A stretch of DNA of 64,000 nt, taken from the NCBI GenBank assembly GCA_052144935.1, contig JBKQPR010000357.1, positions 1 through 64,000 on the forward strand. Reading direction: 5' to 3'. Below the pieces are notes generated by a model that saw only the letters and a program-made list of their open reading frames with translations, did no database searches and was not told the DNA's origin. Position 1 is the first letter of the stretch; every line of letters begins with the position of its first letter. Origin of the DNA: JOPF133 sp052144935 (lineage in GTDB: Bacteria > Acidobacteriota > Terriglobia > Bryobacterales > Bryobacteraceae). A program made the translations under genes and the position numbers. This document shows positions 7,404 through 16,129 of the stretch, in pieces.

Positions 7404-9664
7404 CGCGCGCGTGGCTGGTGATGCTGCTGGCCGGGACCCCGTTGCTGGCGCAGACGGCCCCTCCCGCCGGGCCGCTATCCTATCCGGTCCCGACGATCGT
7501 GGATCCCAACCGGAAGCTCGAGGCCAAGCCGGGATCCGCTCCGGCGATGGCGCCAGCGAAGAGCCCAAACCCGGCCGCAGGGGTGGCGCGCACCGCGGGT
7601 CCGGCCGCGGCGCCGGCCGCTGGTCCGTCTTATAAGGACCTGAAATATCCGCCCCTGCGGCCGGTGCAGATCCCCAAGGTGGATTCCACGACGCTGGCCA
7701 ACGGCATGCGCCTCTACCTGCTGGAGGATCATGAGCTGCCGCTGGTGAACGGCACGGCGCTGGTACACACCGGAATGCTATTGGACCCGCCCGAGAAAGT
7801 GGGACTGGCCAACCTGACCGCCACGGTCATGCGCACGGGCGGCACACGGACCGCCACCGCCGACCAGTTGAACGAGCGGCTGGAAGACGCCGCCGCCACC
7901 GTGGAAACCGGGATTAGCTCAAACTCCGCCACCGTCACGTTCAGCAGCCTGAAGGAGTCCACCGCCGAGGTGCTGGCGATTTTCAAAGACGTGCTCGCCG
8001 CGCCGCAGTTCAGCGAGGAAAAAATCGACGTGGCGCGGACGCAGATGCGCAATGCCATCGCGCACCGCAACGACGACGCCGGCCGGATCGCCCATCGGGA
8101 GATCTCCGATATCCTCTACGGCCGGGATACGCCCTACGGCCGGGAGCAGGAATACGCCACCGTCGGCAATATCCTGCGCAGCGACCTGCAGGCGTTTCAC
8201 ACCCGCTATTTCTTCCCCAGGAACACCATGCTGGCGATCCGCGGCGATTTCGACTCCGGCGCCATGAAGGCGCAGATCGAGAAGCTCTTCGCGGACTGGA
8301 CCGTGGAACAGCCGCCGCCGGAGTTCCCCAAGGTGAATCCCGCGCCCAATCCGGACGCGGCGGGCATCTATGTGGCCCCCAAGAAGGACATCAGCCGGAC
8401 TTTCTTCTCCCTCGGCCAACTGGGGGGATTGCTCAACGAGAAGGACTACGCCGCGCTGGCGATTATGGCCGATATTCTGGGCGGCGGGCCTTCCAGCCGG
8501 CTCGCCCAGCGCATGCGCGCCCGCATGAGCGCCGACTCCACCATTTCGGCCAAATGGGAAGCGGGGTATGATCTCCCCGGCTTGTTCGAGATCTCCGGCA
8601 GCACCGCTTCGCTTTTTGCGGTAGAGACGGTCAAGGCGATCCGGGAGGAAGTGGCGCGCATGCGCTCCAGCGAAGTTACCGAAGAGGAATTGAAGACCGC
8701 CAAGGACGGCGCCGTCAACAGCCTGGTATTTGCATTCGACACCAAGGCCAAGACCTTGAGCCGCGTGCTGACGTACGAATACTACGGATACCCCGCCGAT
8801 TTCATCGGCCAGTATCAGAAGGCCCTGGAGGCGGTGACCCGCGCGGACGTCCTGCGGGTGGCCAAGGAACGTCTCAAACCGGAAGCCTTCGCCACGGTGC
8901 TGGTGGGGGATCCCGGGGATTTCATTCCGCCGATCGAGTCGCTGAACCAGATTGTGCACAAGATCGACCTGACCATTCCCGAGCCGAAATTGACGGTCGC
9001 GAAATCGGACCCCGGCTCGATCGAGAGGGGCAAAGCCATCCTGGCGCGTTTGCAGCAGGCGGTAGGCGGGCTGGAGAAGTTGGAGGCGGTGAAAGACTCC
9101 ACGCTGGTGGCCGACTACGTGGTCGAAGCGGGCGGCAAGGTGACCCCCGTCAGGCACACCGAGCGCTGGATCGCCCCGATGCACTATCGCGAGGACAACG
9201 AATTGGGCGGCGGCACGATTTCGTCCTACGTCGACGGCCAGTTCGGCTGGATCACCGTGCCCGGAGGATCGATACCGCTGGCGGGGCCGACGCTCAAGCA
9301 GGTGCAGGGGAACGCATTCCGCCAATACCAGCTTCTGCTCCAAGGCGACAATCTTCCGGAAACGGCGGTCAACGCAGTGGACGATCAGACCATCGAGATC
9401 GTCAGCGACTGGGGCCAGTCGGCCCGCGTGGCGGTGGATCCGGCGACGGGACTGCCGCTCAAAATACGGTACGAGGGGCCTGTGAGGAGCGGGCCGCCGC
9501 CGGTGACCGAAGAGATCTGGTCGGACTTCCGAGAGGTGGCCGGCATGAAGGTTCCATTCAAGATCACCATAACCGAAGGCGGCCGAAAGTACGCCGATGT
9601 GACCATCACCGGCTTTCGGGTAAACTCCGGGCTGAAGCTGTCGGATTTGGATAAAAGGCCATGA
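7400..9664 (+). CDS. M16 family peptidase-like subunit (HxxEH lost) with C-terminal LolA-like domain
   Basis: The 754-residue exported protein has a signal peptide, a Pro/Ala-rich linker (about residues 20-75) and an M16 fold starting around residue 90. Where the zinc motif should be, the sequence reads EKVGLANLTATVMRTGGT, so the HxxEH ligands are gone and the subunit is very likely inactive. After about residue 530 a second domain follows (IERGKAILARLQQAVGGLEK..., then a beta-rich part) that resembles outer-membrane lipoprotein-sorting (LolA/LolB) folds. It overlaps the active M16 gene upstream and the next gene downstream by ATGA each. The trio therefore looks like one periplasmic complex. 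Confidence 0.85.
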   Translation: MTRAWLVMLLAGTPLLAQTAPPAGPLSYPVPTIVDPNRKLEAKPGSAPAMAPAKSPNPAAGVARTAGPAAAPAAGPSYKDLKYPPLRPVQIPKVDSTTLANGMRLYLLEDHELPLVNGTALVHTGMLLDPPEKVGLANLTATVMRTGGTRTATADQLNERLEDAAATVETGISSNSATVTFSSLKESTAEVLAIFKDVLAAPQFSEEKIDVARTQMRNAIAHRNDDAGRIAHREISDILYGRDTPYGREQEYATVGNILRSDLQAFHTRYFFPRNTMLAIRGDFDSGAMKAQIEKLFADWTVEQPPPEFPKVNPAPNPDAAGIYVAPKKDISRTFFSLGQLGGLLNEKDYAALAIMADILGGGPSSRLAQRMRARMSADSTISAKWEAGYDLPGLFEISGSTASLFAVETVKAIREEVARMRSSEVTEEELKTAKDGAVNSLVFAFDTKAKTLSRVLTYEYYGYPADFIGQYQKALEAVTRADVLRVAKERLKPEAFATVLVGDPGDFIPPIESLNQIVHKIDLTIPEPKLTVAKSDPGSIERGKAILARLQQAVGGLEKLEAVKDSTLVADYVVEAGGKVTPVRHTERWIAPMHYREDNELGGGTISSYVDGQFGWITVPGGSIPLAGPTLKQVQGNAFRQYQLLLQGDNLPETAVNAVDDQTIEIVSDWGQSARVAVDPATGLPLKIRYEGPVRSGPPPVTEEIWSDFREVAGMKVPFKITITEGGRKYADVTITGFRVNSGLKLSDLDKRP

Positions 9665-10458
9665 ACGGAATCTTATGGGTGCTGCCGGCGATGGCGGCGG
9701 TGTGCGCGGCCCAATCCGCGGAAACGCGCCAGGCACGCGCCAAGCGCGTGGTGGATGAGGCCATCCAGGCGCTGGGCGGCCACGCATTCCTGCATGTGGA
9801 CGACCGCGTGGAGACCGGGCGCTCGTATTCGTTCGACAACGGCAAGCTGGCGGGCACGATTATCACCACGATTTACACCAGGTACCTGACGCCGGTGCCG
9901 GGCAAAGTCGAAATGCTGGAGAAGGACGCGTTCGGCAAGCCGGACGAATCGACCAGCGGCCTTCTTTACACCATGGAGGGCGCCTGGGATTACACCTTTC
10001 ACGGCGCCCGCCCGATGGACGATCAACGCCTTGCCGACCATAAGGACAATGTCCTGCGCAACATCTTCTATATCCTGCGGCAGCGCCTGAATGAACCGGG
10101 CATGAGCCTGTATTCGCAGGGATCGGACTTATTCGAGAACCGCCAGGTGGAGATCGTCGACATTACCGACGGCGATAACAACACCGTAACTGTCTATTTC
10201 AGCCAGACCGACAAAGTACCGGTGCGGCAGACATTCCGCCGGCGCAACACCACTTACAACGATTTCGACACGGAAGCCACCTTGTATGCGAAGTATCACG
10301 AGTCCGGCGGAATCCAATGGCCGATGGACATCCGCCGCGACCGCAACGGGGTGAAGATCTACGAGATGTACTGTGATTCGGCGGAGTTCAACAAGCATCT
10401 CAAGGATAGCGTGTTCACCCTGCCGGCTAAGATGAAGATGCTGCCGAAGGGCAAGTAA
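9661..10458 (+). CDS. exported LolA-like beta-rich protein
   Basis: The 265-residue protein begins with a signal peptide (MNGILWVLPAMAAVCAAQS) and continues with RAKRVVDEAIQALGG, the same opening pattern as the C-terminal domain of the preceding M16-like protein, followed by a long beta-rich part. This pattern is seen in outer-membrane lipoprotein-sorting-like proteins. The ATG overlaps the stop of the preceding gene by four bases, so it is the third gene of the M16 operon. It probably supplies a lipid- or peptide-binding partner. The exact function is unknown. Confidence 0.7.
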   Translation: MNGILWVLPAMAAVCAAQSAETRQARAKRVVDEAIQALGGHAFLHVDDRVETGRSYSFDNGKLAGTIITTIYTRYLTPVPGKVEMLEKDAFGKPDESTSGLLYTMEGAWDYTFHGARPMDDQRLADHKDNVLRNIFYILRQRLNEPGMSLYSQGSDLFENRQVEIVDITDGDNNTVTVYFSQTDKVPVRQTFRRRNTTYNDFDTEATLYAKYHESGGIQWPMDIRRDRNGVKIYEMYCDSAEFNKHLKDSVFTLPAKMKMLPKGK

Positions 10459-10497
10459 GAGGCGCCATTCCTGCGTCAAGAGATCAGAAGACCGGTG

Positions 10498-10518
10498 GGG
10501 CAGGCGATTCGCCTGCCC
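10498..10518. repeat. REP-like palindrome
   Basis: A 10-bp inverted repeat (GGGCAGGCGA / TCGCCTGCCC around one base) sits between two genes. The same core occurs three times at 35050-35360, and with a CTTT centre near 50450 and 55105. It belongs to a dispersed palindrome family. Confidence 0.8.
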
Positions 10519-10547
10519 TACCCCTCGACGAGCGCTACCGCCGCCGC

Positions 10548-11210
10548 ATGGCGCCTCGCTGGAGCGACCGCCTGCGCCGGGCTCTCGAGCCGCCGGCGCC
10601 GTTCGTCATGAATCCGCGCGAGCCGACCGATTTTCCGCTGGGGCGCTGGAATCTCTACGTCGGCGGCGCGGGCCGGCGCGTGGAAGGCTATGTCAACCTG
10701 GATCTCTTCGCCGTTCCGGGCGTGGACGTGGCCGCGGACGCTCACGACTTGCCGTTTCCCGACTCCCTCTTCCAGCGCGTCGAGTGCGACGCCGTGCTGG
10801 AGCATGTGCGCGACCCCGAGCGGATGGTCCGCGAGATGGAGCGCGTGCTGGCGCCCGGCGGCTATCTCCACTTAGTAACTCCCTTCTGCCATCCGTTCCA
10901 CGAATACCCCAAGGATTACCGCCGCTTCACGCCGGATGGCTTGAGGCTGCTGGCCGGCGATATGGAAGTAGTAGCCGAAGGCTGGCGCACCGGGCCCACC
11001 GCTACCTTGCTGGTGTTCACCATCGAGTATGCCAAGCTGCTGATGCCCTGGCGGCCGTGGCGCGCGGCGGCGCATTTCGTGCTCGGCTGGCTGCTGTTCC
11101 CGCTGCGCTATCTGGATTTGGCGCTGATGCGCTCGCCCTACGCCGGACGCATCGGCAACCACTGCTATTTGTGGCTGAGAAAAGGGGACGGGGGCAAAGC
11201 TTCCGGATAA
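10548..11210 (+). CDS. SAM-dependent methyltransferase, type 11
   Basis: The 220-residue product carries a degenerate glycine-rich motif (WNLYVGGAGRRVEGYVNLDL) and the typical methyltransferase blocks VDVAADAHDLPFPDSLF and VECDAVLEHVRDPERMVREMERVLAPGGYL. The region after about residue 150 is hydrophobic (a possible membrane-associated helix near RAAAHFVLGWLLFPLRYL). The pattern resembles methyltransferases in surface glycan or lipid modification. Its last 190 bases overlap, on the other strand, the extended 3' end of the VapB-VapC fusion ORF. The ATG at 10548 is the first in frame; an internal Met in FVMNPREP is an alternative. Confidence 0.75.
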   Translation: MAPRWSDRLRRALEPPAPFVMNPREPTDFPLGRWNLYVGGAGRRVEGYVNLDLFAVPGVDVAADAHDLPFPDSLFQRVECDAVLEHVRDPERMVREMERVLAPGGYLHLVTPFCHPFHEYPKDYRRFTPDGLRLLAGDMEVVAEGWRTGPTATLLVFTIEYAKLLMPWRPWRAAAHFVLGWLLFPLRYLDLALMRSPYAGRIGNHCYLWLRKGDGGKASG

Positions 11211-11865
11211 CGAAAGCTCGCCGGCGGTTTGGAGCGAACCGGAAGATCGCAAAATCGTCATCCAGAGAGGCAGCGCGGTCTATGCCCAGGCGCCGCATCG
11301 TCGCGAAACTCGTGCGGTCGACCAACGAGAAGTCCTGGTCGCGATAGGCGATCCCAATTTCCCAGGCAGCTTCCAGGTCCGCGGCGCCGACGATCTCAAC
11401 ACTGGCGACCCCACCGCGCTGGGCCTCCCAGAAGCGCTCGGCGGCACGGCGGCCCAGGCGGTAACGAAGCAGCGTCCATGTCTCGACCAGTACGTGATCG
11501 GTAGTGACCAGCGGCTCGCCGCTTGACAGAACCGCCTTTGCTCGCGAGTTGCCGGTATCCGATTTGTCCGCGGCGGCGTACCAGATGGAGGTATCGACAA
11601 AGAGACTCATATTGCGCCGCGGCTTCCGGCGCCGGGAGGCAATGGCTTCAGCGAGCATGGCGTCCTTGTTCCTGGCGATGTCAGAGCCGCCAGAGGCACC
11701 CAGATCGAACACCGCCGAGGGTTTGGCGATCTGCTGCGGTCCACCAAGGTCGCGCGCTACCAGGCGCCGGACGTATTCCGCGAGAGACACTCCCAGATCG
11801 ACCGCGCGCTTCCGTGCCCGGCGCTGAATCTCGGCGTCCAACGTGATCTGCTTCCGTGACATCAT
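11017..11865 (-). CDS. in-frame VapB-VapC (antitoxin-PIN toxin) fusion
   Basis: A single 282-codon frame starts with a VapB-type ribbon-helix-helix antitoxin (SRKQITLDAEIQRRARKRA ... GVSLAEYVRRLVARDLGG; residues 1-84) and runs without a stop into a PIN-domain toxin starting at residue 86 (MSLFVDTSIWYAAAD). PIN acidic residues are visible as D91, E in VLVETWTLL and D in SLDDDFAIF. Normally the two genes are separate and overlap by ATGA; here ATGA is present at the junction but out of the antitoxin frame, so a small indel has fused them. The normal VapC end would fall near 11210. The frame instead runs about 190 bases further, antisense to the methyltransferase. No Shine-Dalgarno precedes the inner ATG at 11610. 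Confidence 0.7.
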   Translation of the reverse strand: MMSRKQITLDAEIQRRARKRAVDLGVSLAEYVRRLVARDLGGPQQIAKPSAVFDLGASGGSDIARNKDAMLAEAIASRRRKPRRNMSLFVDTSIWYAAADKSDTGNSRAKAVLSSGEPLVTTDHVLVETWTLLRYRLGRRAAERFWEAQRGGVASVEIVGAADLEAAWEIGIAYRDQDFSLVDRTSFATMRRLGIDRAASLDDDFAIFRFAPNRRRAFVIRKLCPRPLFSATNSSGCRCVRRRASASAPNPDSAAGTAASRARNAPPRATAARASAAWHTRW

Positions 11866-12099
11866 GACGGTACCATCGTACCGCGGCCCCGCTCAACGGC
11901 AGCCGATCAACCGATCAACCCGAAGACCCGAAGCTTCGCCCCACGTAGCTCCATCGACATCTTGTTGGGGAGTCGGTTCGCAGGCTGGTGATAGGCGATA
12001 TAGCATAAGTGGCTGCGAACCCAGACGCTGGCCTCAACCGGCATGGTGGGAAGCGTCTTCCGCCCGTGGCGTGTGGTCGCCTGCCCGGAGACTGAACCG
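11866..12099. other. short intergenic region, nothing recognised
   Basis: Between the VapBC fusion promoter and the end of comEC I see only a 45-codon minus-strand frame without family resemblance and the repeated run 'ccgatcaaccgatcaacc'. No support for a gene. Confidence 0.4.
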
Positions 12100-14607
12100 C
12101 TAAGGGAAAAAGGCCGGCGCCAGCAATAGCCCAGTCCGCTGCCGGTAGGTTTCCACGAACAGGCGCCGCCCATCGCTGCGGACGGTCACCAGGCCGTCCT
12201 GGTCGGTGCGCAGGGTCATGGCGTGGTGCTCCCGGAGCCGGTCGAGCACGTCGCGGTTGGGATGGCCGTAGCTGTTCTCGAATCCGTCCGAGATCACCGC
12301 GAAAGCGGGTTGGGCCAGGTCGAGGAACTCCTCGGTCGAGGAAGTCCGGCTGCCATGGTGGGCCACCTTTAACACGTCCACGCGCTGGATTTCGTTTTCT
12401 TCGATCATGCGCCGCTCGATGGGCCGCTCGGCATCGCCGCACAGCAGGAAGGCGTGCCGGCCGTAACGAATCCGCAGCACCAGCGAGTCGTTGTTCTTGG
12501 GGGTGTCCCCGGGGACATAGTCGGCGAGCGGCGCAAGCACGTCGATTTCGGCGCCCCCGAAGGCAAAGTGCGCGGGGGCTGTTTGCGGCACAATCTTCAC
12601 TCCGTTTTCGACGGCGCGCCGCCGCAGCGTCTCCCACAGCGGGCTGTCCTGCAGGGCGCCGGTCCACAATTCGCGCGGGTGGAAATCGCTCACCAGCGCC
12701 GGCAAGCCGCCGATGTGATCTTCGTGCGCGTGCGAGAGCGCCACCACGTCCACCGAGCGGAACTCGCGGTTCCACAGGTAGGGCGCCACCACATCCTCGC
12801 CGATATCGAGCTGGCTATGCTGCCGATGGCCGAACGCGGGGATGCCGCCGCCATCCATCAGCAAGCGTTTTCCATCGGGAAAGACCACCAGGATGCTGTC
12901 GCCCTGGCCGACGTCGATGGCGGTCATTTCCAGATTGCCCGGCCAGGTCTCGGGCGCGAACGGCTCCCACAGCAGCAGCCCCAAAAGCGCCGCCACCACG
13001 GCGCCGGATGCCATGCGCCACCAGCGCCCGCGCGCCGCGGCGGCAGCGATCAGCGAGGCCGAAAACGCGACCGCCAGCCACAAAGGCGGCGTGGGGATGC
13101 GCCAGGCCGGCTCGATCGCGGCGTGCCAGTGGACCACGCGCTCGGAGAGCCACAGCAGGCCTCCGGCAAGTTTCGCCACCCACACCCAGCCCGTCAAGAC
13201 GGCCACGAAACCCAGCGGCACGAACACGCCCAGCAGAGGCACCACGAAGGCATTGGCGGAGAGGCCGGAGATTCCCACGCGGTGGAAGTAGACGATCATG
13301 GGCAGAGCCAGGCCCAGTTGAATGATGGCCGAAGTCATCACCATTTCGTAGACGAAAAAGAGGAAGCGGGCGGGCAAGGTGACGGCCCAATGCGGCAGGC
13401 GCAGAGTTTCGGCCAGCAGGCGCATTTCGATGCGAAACTGGGCCACCCGCGGCGGCAGGTGCGGGTCGCGGCCGCAATCGTCCAGGCCTTCCAGGCCGCG
13501 CGTAAGCGGACCCGAGGTGGCCTGAACGAGCGGCACCGCAAACGCGCCCAGAAAGCCGACCGCCAGAAAGGTGAGCTGAAAACTGGCCTCGAAGAGCTGG
13601 TCGGGATCGGCGATCAGAAAGCCCAATGCCACGGCGGCCAGCGCATTGAGCGCCCGGCGGCGCCTGTAGAAGTAGCCACACAAGAGCAGCAACGTCAGAC
13701 CGGCGGCCGACCGCGTGCAGGGGGCCTGCCATCCCGTCATCACCGCGTAGAACCACGCCGCCAGCGCGGTAATCAGGAGGGCCGGAGTCTCCGGCACGAA
13801 GCACAGCCGCAGCAGAAACAGAAAGAAGGCCGCCAGGATGGCCACGTGCGTGCCGGAGATCACCAGCGCGTGGAATGTGCCGGTGGAGCGGTACTCCTCG
13901 GTCCACACTTTTTGCAGTTGATACTGCTGGCCCACCAGCATGGCCTGCATCATTCCGGTGCGGTAAGGCTCGCCGCCGTAGAGCCGGTTGACGCGGTTGA
14001 GAGCGGCGGCTCGCACATCCATCACCACCTTCTGGAAGCGCGAGCCGCACTGGCCGGGCAGTACGCGCACGGTGCCCGCGGCGCCCGAGGCGGTCCAGAA
14101 AATCTCCTTGCGCGCCAGGTAGTGGGCGTAATCGAAAGCGCCGGGGTTGCCGTAGTTGCGCGGCGCGCGGACACGCGCCTCCAGTTCGATCTTCTGCCCG
14201 TAGCGGAGCGCCGGCAGGGTCTCGCCTTCCTTGGTGTAGAGGGTGACCTGGGCGCGGGCATGCGGATCGAGTTCCAGCACGAAGCGCTCGCGCTCGCCGG
14301 AAATCGCGGGCGGCTCGACCACGCAGCCGCCTAGGATCACGATCTCACGGCCTTCGGCGTCCAGTTGGGGCGGCGGCCCGGGCGTGTCGAGCAGCGCGAT
14401 CAGAGCTCCGCCTGCGAACAGGCCGAGACCGCAGCACGCGCCCGCCAACCACCGCGACCGGCGGGGCGCCGCGAAGATGGCGAGGATGCCGAGGACCAGG
14501 AAGGCGCCGATGGCCCCCAGCAGTTCCGTCTTGGAGAATGGTACGAAGCGCGAAACCAGGATCCCCGAAGCGATGGCAGCCAGGGGCCCGAGAAGCGGAT
14601 CCTTCAA
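12100..14607 (-). CDS. comEC: ComEC/Rec2-type DNA uptake channel
   Basis: The 835-residue protein has the three parts of ComEC: N-terminal membrane segments with a DUF4131 beta domain (residues about 1-200), a central Competence domain with many hydrophobic helices (about 220-520), and a C-terminal metallo-beta-lactamase domain with ALSHAHEDHIGGLPAL and the later KVAHHGSRTSS motif. It would form the inner-membrane channel that moves one DNA strand into the cytoplasm, with the lactamase-like domain acting on the DNA. Full length fits the family (about 750-850). It stands alone. The start at 14607 gives a proper first membrane helix. Confidence 0.92.
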   Translation of the reverse strand: MKDPLLGPLAAIASGILVSRFVPFSKTELLGAIGAFLVLGILAIFAAPRRSRWLAGACCGLGLFAGGALIALLDTPGPPPQLDAEGREIVILGGCVVEPPAISGERERFVLELDPHARAQVTLYTKEGETLPALRYGQKIELEARVRAPRNYGNPGAFDYAHYLARKEIFWTASGAAGTVRVLPGQCGSRFQKVVMDVRAAALNRVNRLYGGEPYRTGMMQAMLVGQQYQLQKVWTEEYRSTGTFHALVISGTHVAILAAFFLFLLRLCFVPETPALLITALAAWFYAVMTGWQAPCTRSAAGLTLLLLCGYFYRRRRALNALAAVALGFLIADPDQLFEASFQLTFLAVGFLGAFAVPLVQATSGPLTRGLEGLDDCGRDPHLPPRVAQFRIEMRLLAETLRLPHWAVTLPARFLFFVYEMVMTSAIIQLGLALPMIVYFHRVGISGLSANAFVVPLLGVFVPLGFVAVLTGWVWVAKLAGGLLWLSERVVHWHAAIEPAWRIPTPPLWLAVAFSASLIAAAAARGRWWRMASGAVVAALLGLLLWEPFAPETWPGNLEMTAIDVGQGDSILVVFPDGKRLLMDGGGIPAFGHRQHSQLDIGEDVVAPYLWNREFRSVDVVALSHAHEDHIGGLPALVSDFHPRELWTGALQDSPLWETLRRRAVENGVKIVPQTAPAHFAFGGAEIDVLAPLADYVPGDTPKNNDSLVLRIRYGRHAFLLCGDAERPIERRMIEENEIQRVDVLKVAHHGSRTSSTEEFLDLAQPAFAVISDGFENSYGHPNRDVLDRLREHHAMTLRTDQDGLVTVRSDGRRLFVETYRQRTGLLLAPAFFP

Positions 14608-14620
14608 AGCGAAGGCCGAT

Positions 14621-14638
14621 TGTAGCAGGCGGCGGGGA
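14621..14638 (+). repeat. direct repeat flanking the MazEF remnant, left copy
   Basis: The run TGTAGCAGGCGGCGGGG recurs at 15287-15303. The two copies bracket exactly the degraded MazF/MazE segment. They could be the scar of an insertion, or a common local motif. Confidence 0.5.
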
Positions 14639-14652
14639 GGGCAATGGGGCGC

Positions 14653-14981
14653 CTACTCGATCAAAGTGAGAAGCTTGGCCAGCACCTAGTCGATGATGAA
14701 TTCCGGAACCCTCTCGACAAAACGCGCTTTGCGGGCCTGCAAGTCGAGAACGCGGGCCTGGCTGCACAGGGCGACGCCTTACGTATACGTTCCGGCGCCG
14801 CTCAAAGAGACCGCCAAGCCGGTATGACGGCGAAGCCCCCACCCTGCGTGATCGGGCAGACAAGCGGCGTTCCCAGAATGTTGAAGGCCCTCGCCGAGAC
14901 GATCAGCACGTAGCGGGCGCCTGCCCGCTCGCGACCTTGGACCGGGTTCAAATCGACGTGGAAAACATCGCCGCGCTCCAC
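14653..14981 (-). pseudogene. MazF/PemK-like toxin, decayed
   Basis: Directly after the antitoxin stop a GTG opens VERGDVFHVDLNPVQGRERA, the classic N-terminus of a MazF/PemK (ChpB) endoribonuclease, followed by LGTPLVCPITQGGGF. Near 14825 the frame shifts; in the next frame the family signature continues as VSLSGAG, then VALCSQARVLDLQARKARFV and VPEFIID, but with an internal TAA and TAG before the normal end at 14653. Three lesions make it non-functional. Such toxins cleave mRNA. Confidence 0.8.
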
Positions 14982-15227
14982 CTAGAGGGCCTCGCGTCCC
15001 ATGGCGGGGGCGTCCAGCCAGGCACGGTCTTCAGCGGATAGCGGGGCATTCGGATCGCATTGCGCCATCAGCTCGGCCAGGTTGTAACGCCCCTTGCGGC
15101 GGGTCTGGCCGGCCGGCGTTTCCGTTGCGGCCAACTTCCCTAACCAGTCTTCCAGAGTGAGGCCCTCCGCCGCCGCTTTGGCAGTCAGCGCCGCCGCCTG
15201 CTCGTCGGGAAGTTGAATCACAGTCAT
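14982..15227 (-). CDS. antitoxin of the decayed MazF-like pair
   Basis: The 81-residue protein starts MTVIQLPDEQAAALTAKAAA and contains a second helical part GLTLEDWLGKLA, ending with an acidic, Pro-containing tail that is typical of the toxin-binding end. It is intact, while the toxin gene abutting its stop codon is broken. An antitoxin outliving its toxin is the expected order of decay. An AGGAG-like Shine-Dalgarno (AAGGAGCTTAGGCC) precedes the ATG. Confidence 0.75.
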   Translation of the reverse strand: MTVIQLPDEQAAALTAKAAAEGLTLEDWLGKLAATETPAGQTRRKGRYNLAELMAQCDPNAPLSAEDRAWLDAPAMGREAL

Positions 15228-15426
15228 GGCCTAAGCTCCTTCTCTCTTCAGGGTAAATGATGCGCGGCAGGCTGTCACGGGCCTTCTGTAGCAGGCGGCG
15301 GGGGAGAGCTTGGGTGTCGGGTTTGGTGGTATGGCCGCTTATCGGCGGAGATATGCGGCCTTTCGGACGGCGTGGTCTGTTGAGGACGGTCGAAACCGCA
15401 GTGTTTGTTCTCTAAGTCTTGTTCTA
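15228..15426. other. intergenic, right direct repeat
   Basis: It contains the second copy of the TGTAGCAGGCGGCGGGG repeat (15287-15303) and AT-richer sequence that probably belongs to the end of the decayed insertion sequence. No gene seen. Confidence 0.5.
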
Positions 15427-16107
15427 TTAGCTGACGATGGCGGCTAAATCGGGGTGCTTCTCCAGCCGCCGGTGGGCATCGTCGGCACTGGCCGGCACCA
15501 CCGCCAGGGTAGCGTTGACCCAGGGCAGAAACTCGGTTTCCAGGTAGCGGGTGGCTTGCTCCAAGGTGGTCACTCCCGCCACACGCATGCCTTTCACCAG
15601 CCGGTCCTGGGCGGTCAAAAATCCGCGCTCGACCCTCCCTTTCGCCTGGGGCTGTGCGCAGGTATCCAGGTGATTCCCAACTCCTGCAACGCCCGGCCGA
15701 TCTGCGCCGGTGGCAACTCCCCCGATCTTTTCCCGCCCGGCTCTCGTCCCGCTTGATTTTCACCGCGGTTTGAAACAGGGCTGCCTGGCCGGTGTAGTAA
15801 GCCAGCGGCCGCCCGTGTTCTTTCACGTAGCGCTCCAACAGGCTCCTGTTTTCCACCGTCGAGCCGCTGGTCACGAATCGCGCGAACCAGCGGCTGGTCG
15901 CATCATCGATCATGTCGATCGGCAGGATCTCCTCTCCGCGTCCTTCCAGCCAATCATGGATACTGGTGTCCCACTGCACCAACTCGCCAAAACGGCTGCG
16001 CCGCAGACGCCATTCATGGATCTCCTCGACCTGTTGCTTCCGCGCTCGCTACAGCCCGGCCCGAACCGGCAGCCTCGGGCCGACAGGTGGAGCGCGACCG
16101 CGGGCAC
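15427..16107 (-). pseudogene. ISNCY-family transposase remnant
   Basis: Read leftwards, the fragments are: an N-terminal piece near 16100 (QVEEIHEWRLRRSRFGELVQ), then an open stretch with WDTSIHDWLEGRGEE and MIDDATSRWFARFV (catalytic DDE region), RPLAYYTGQAALFQT, then after a shift LPPAQIGRALQELGITWIPAHSP, and after another shift QAKGRVERGFLTAQDRLVKG and YLETEFLPWVNATL to a stop at 15427. This order is that of the ISNCY transposase core. At least two frameshifts and loss of the N-terminal third make it inactive. It abuts the 3' end of pgi. Confidence 0.8.
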
Positions 16108-16129
16108 GCCGGCGCGGAGCCGGGAGCCG

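Noticed and set aside
11907..12173. small minus-strand ORF after the VapBC fusion
   Set aside because: It lacks a ribosome binding site and any recognisable family, and it overlaps the end of comEC.
12454..14334. 626-codon plus-strand open frame
   Set aside because: Antisense to comEC; His/Gln/Arg-rich shadow translation.
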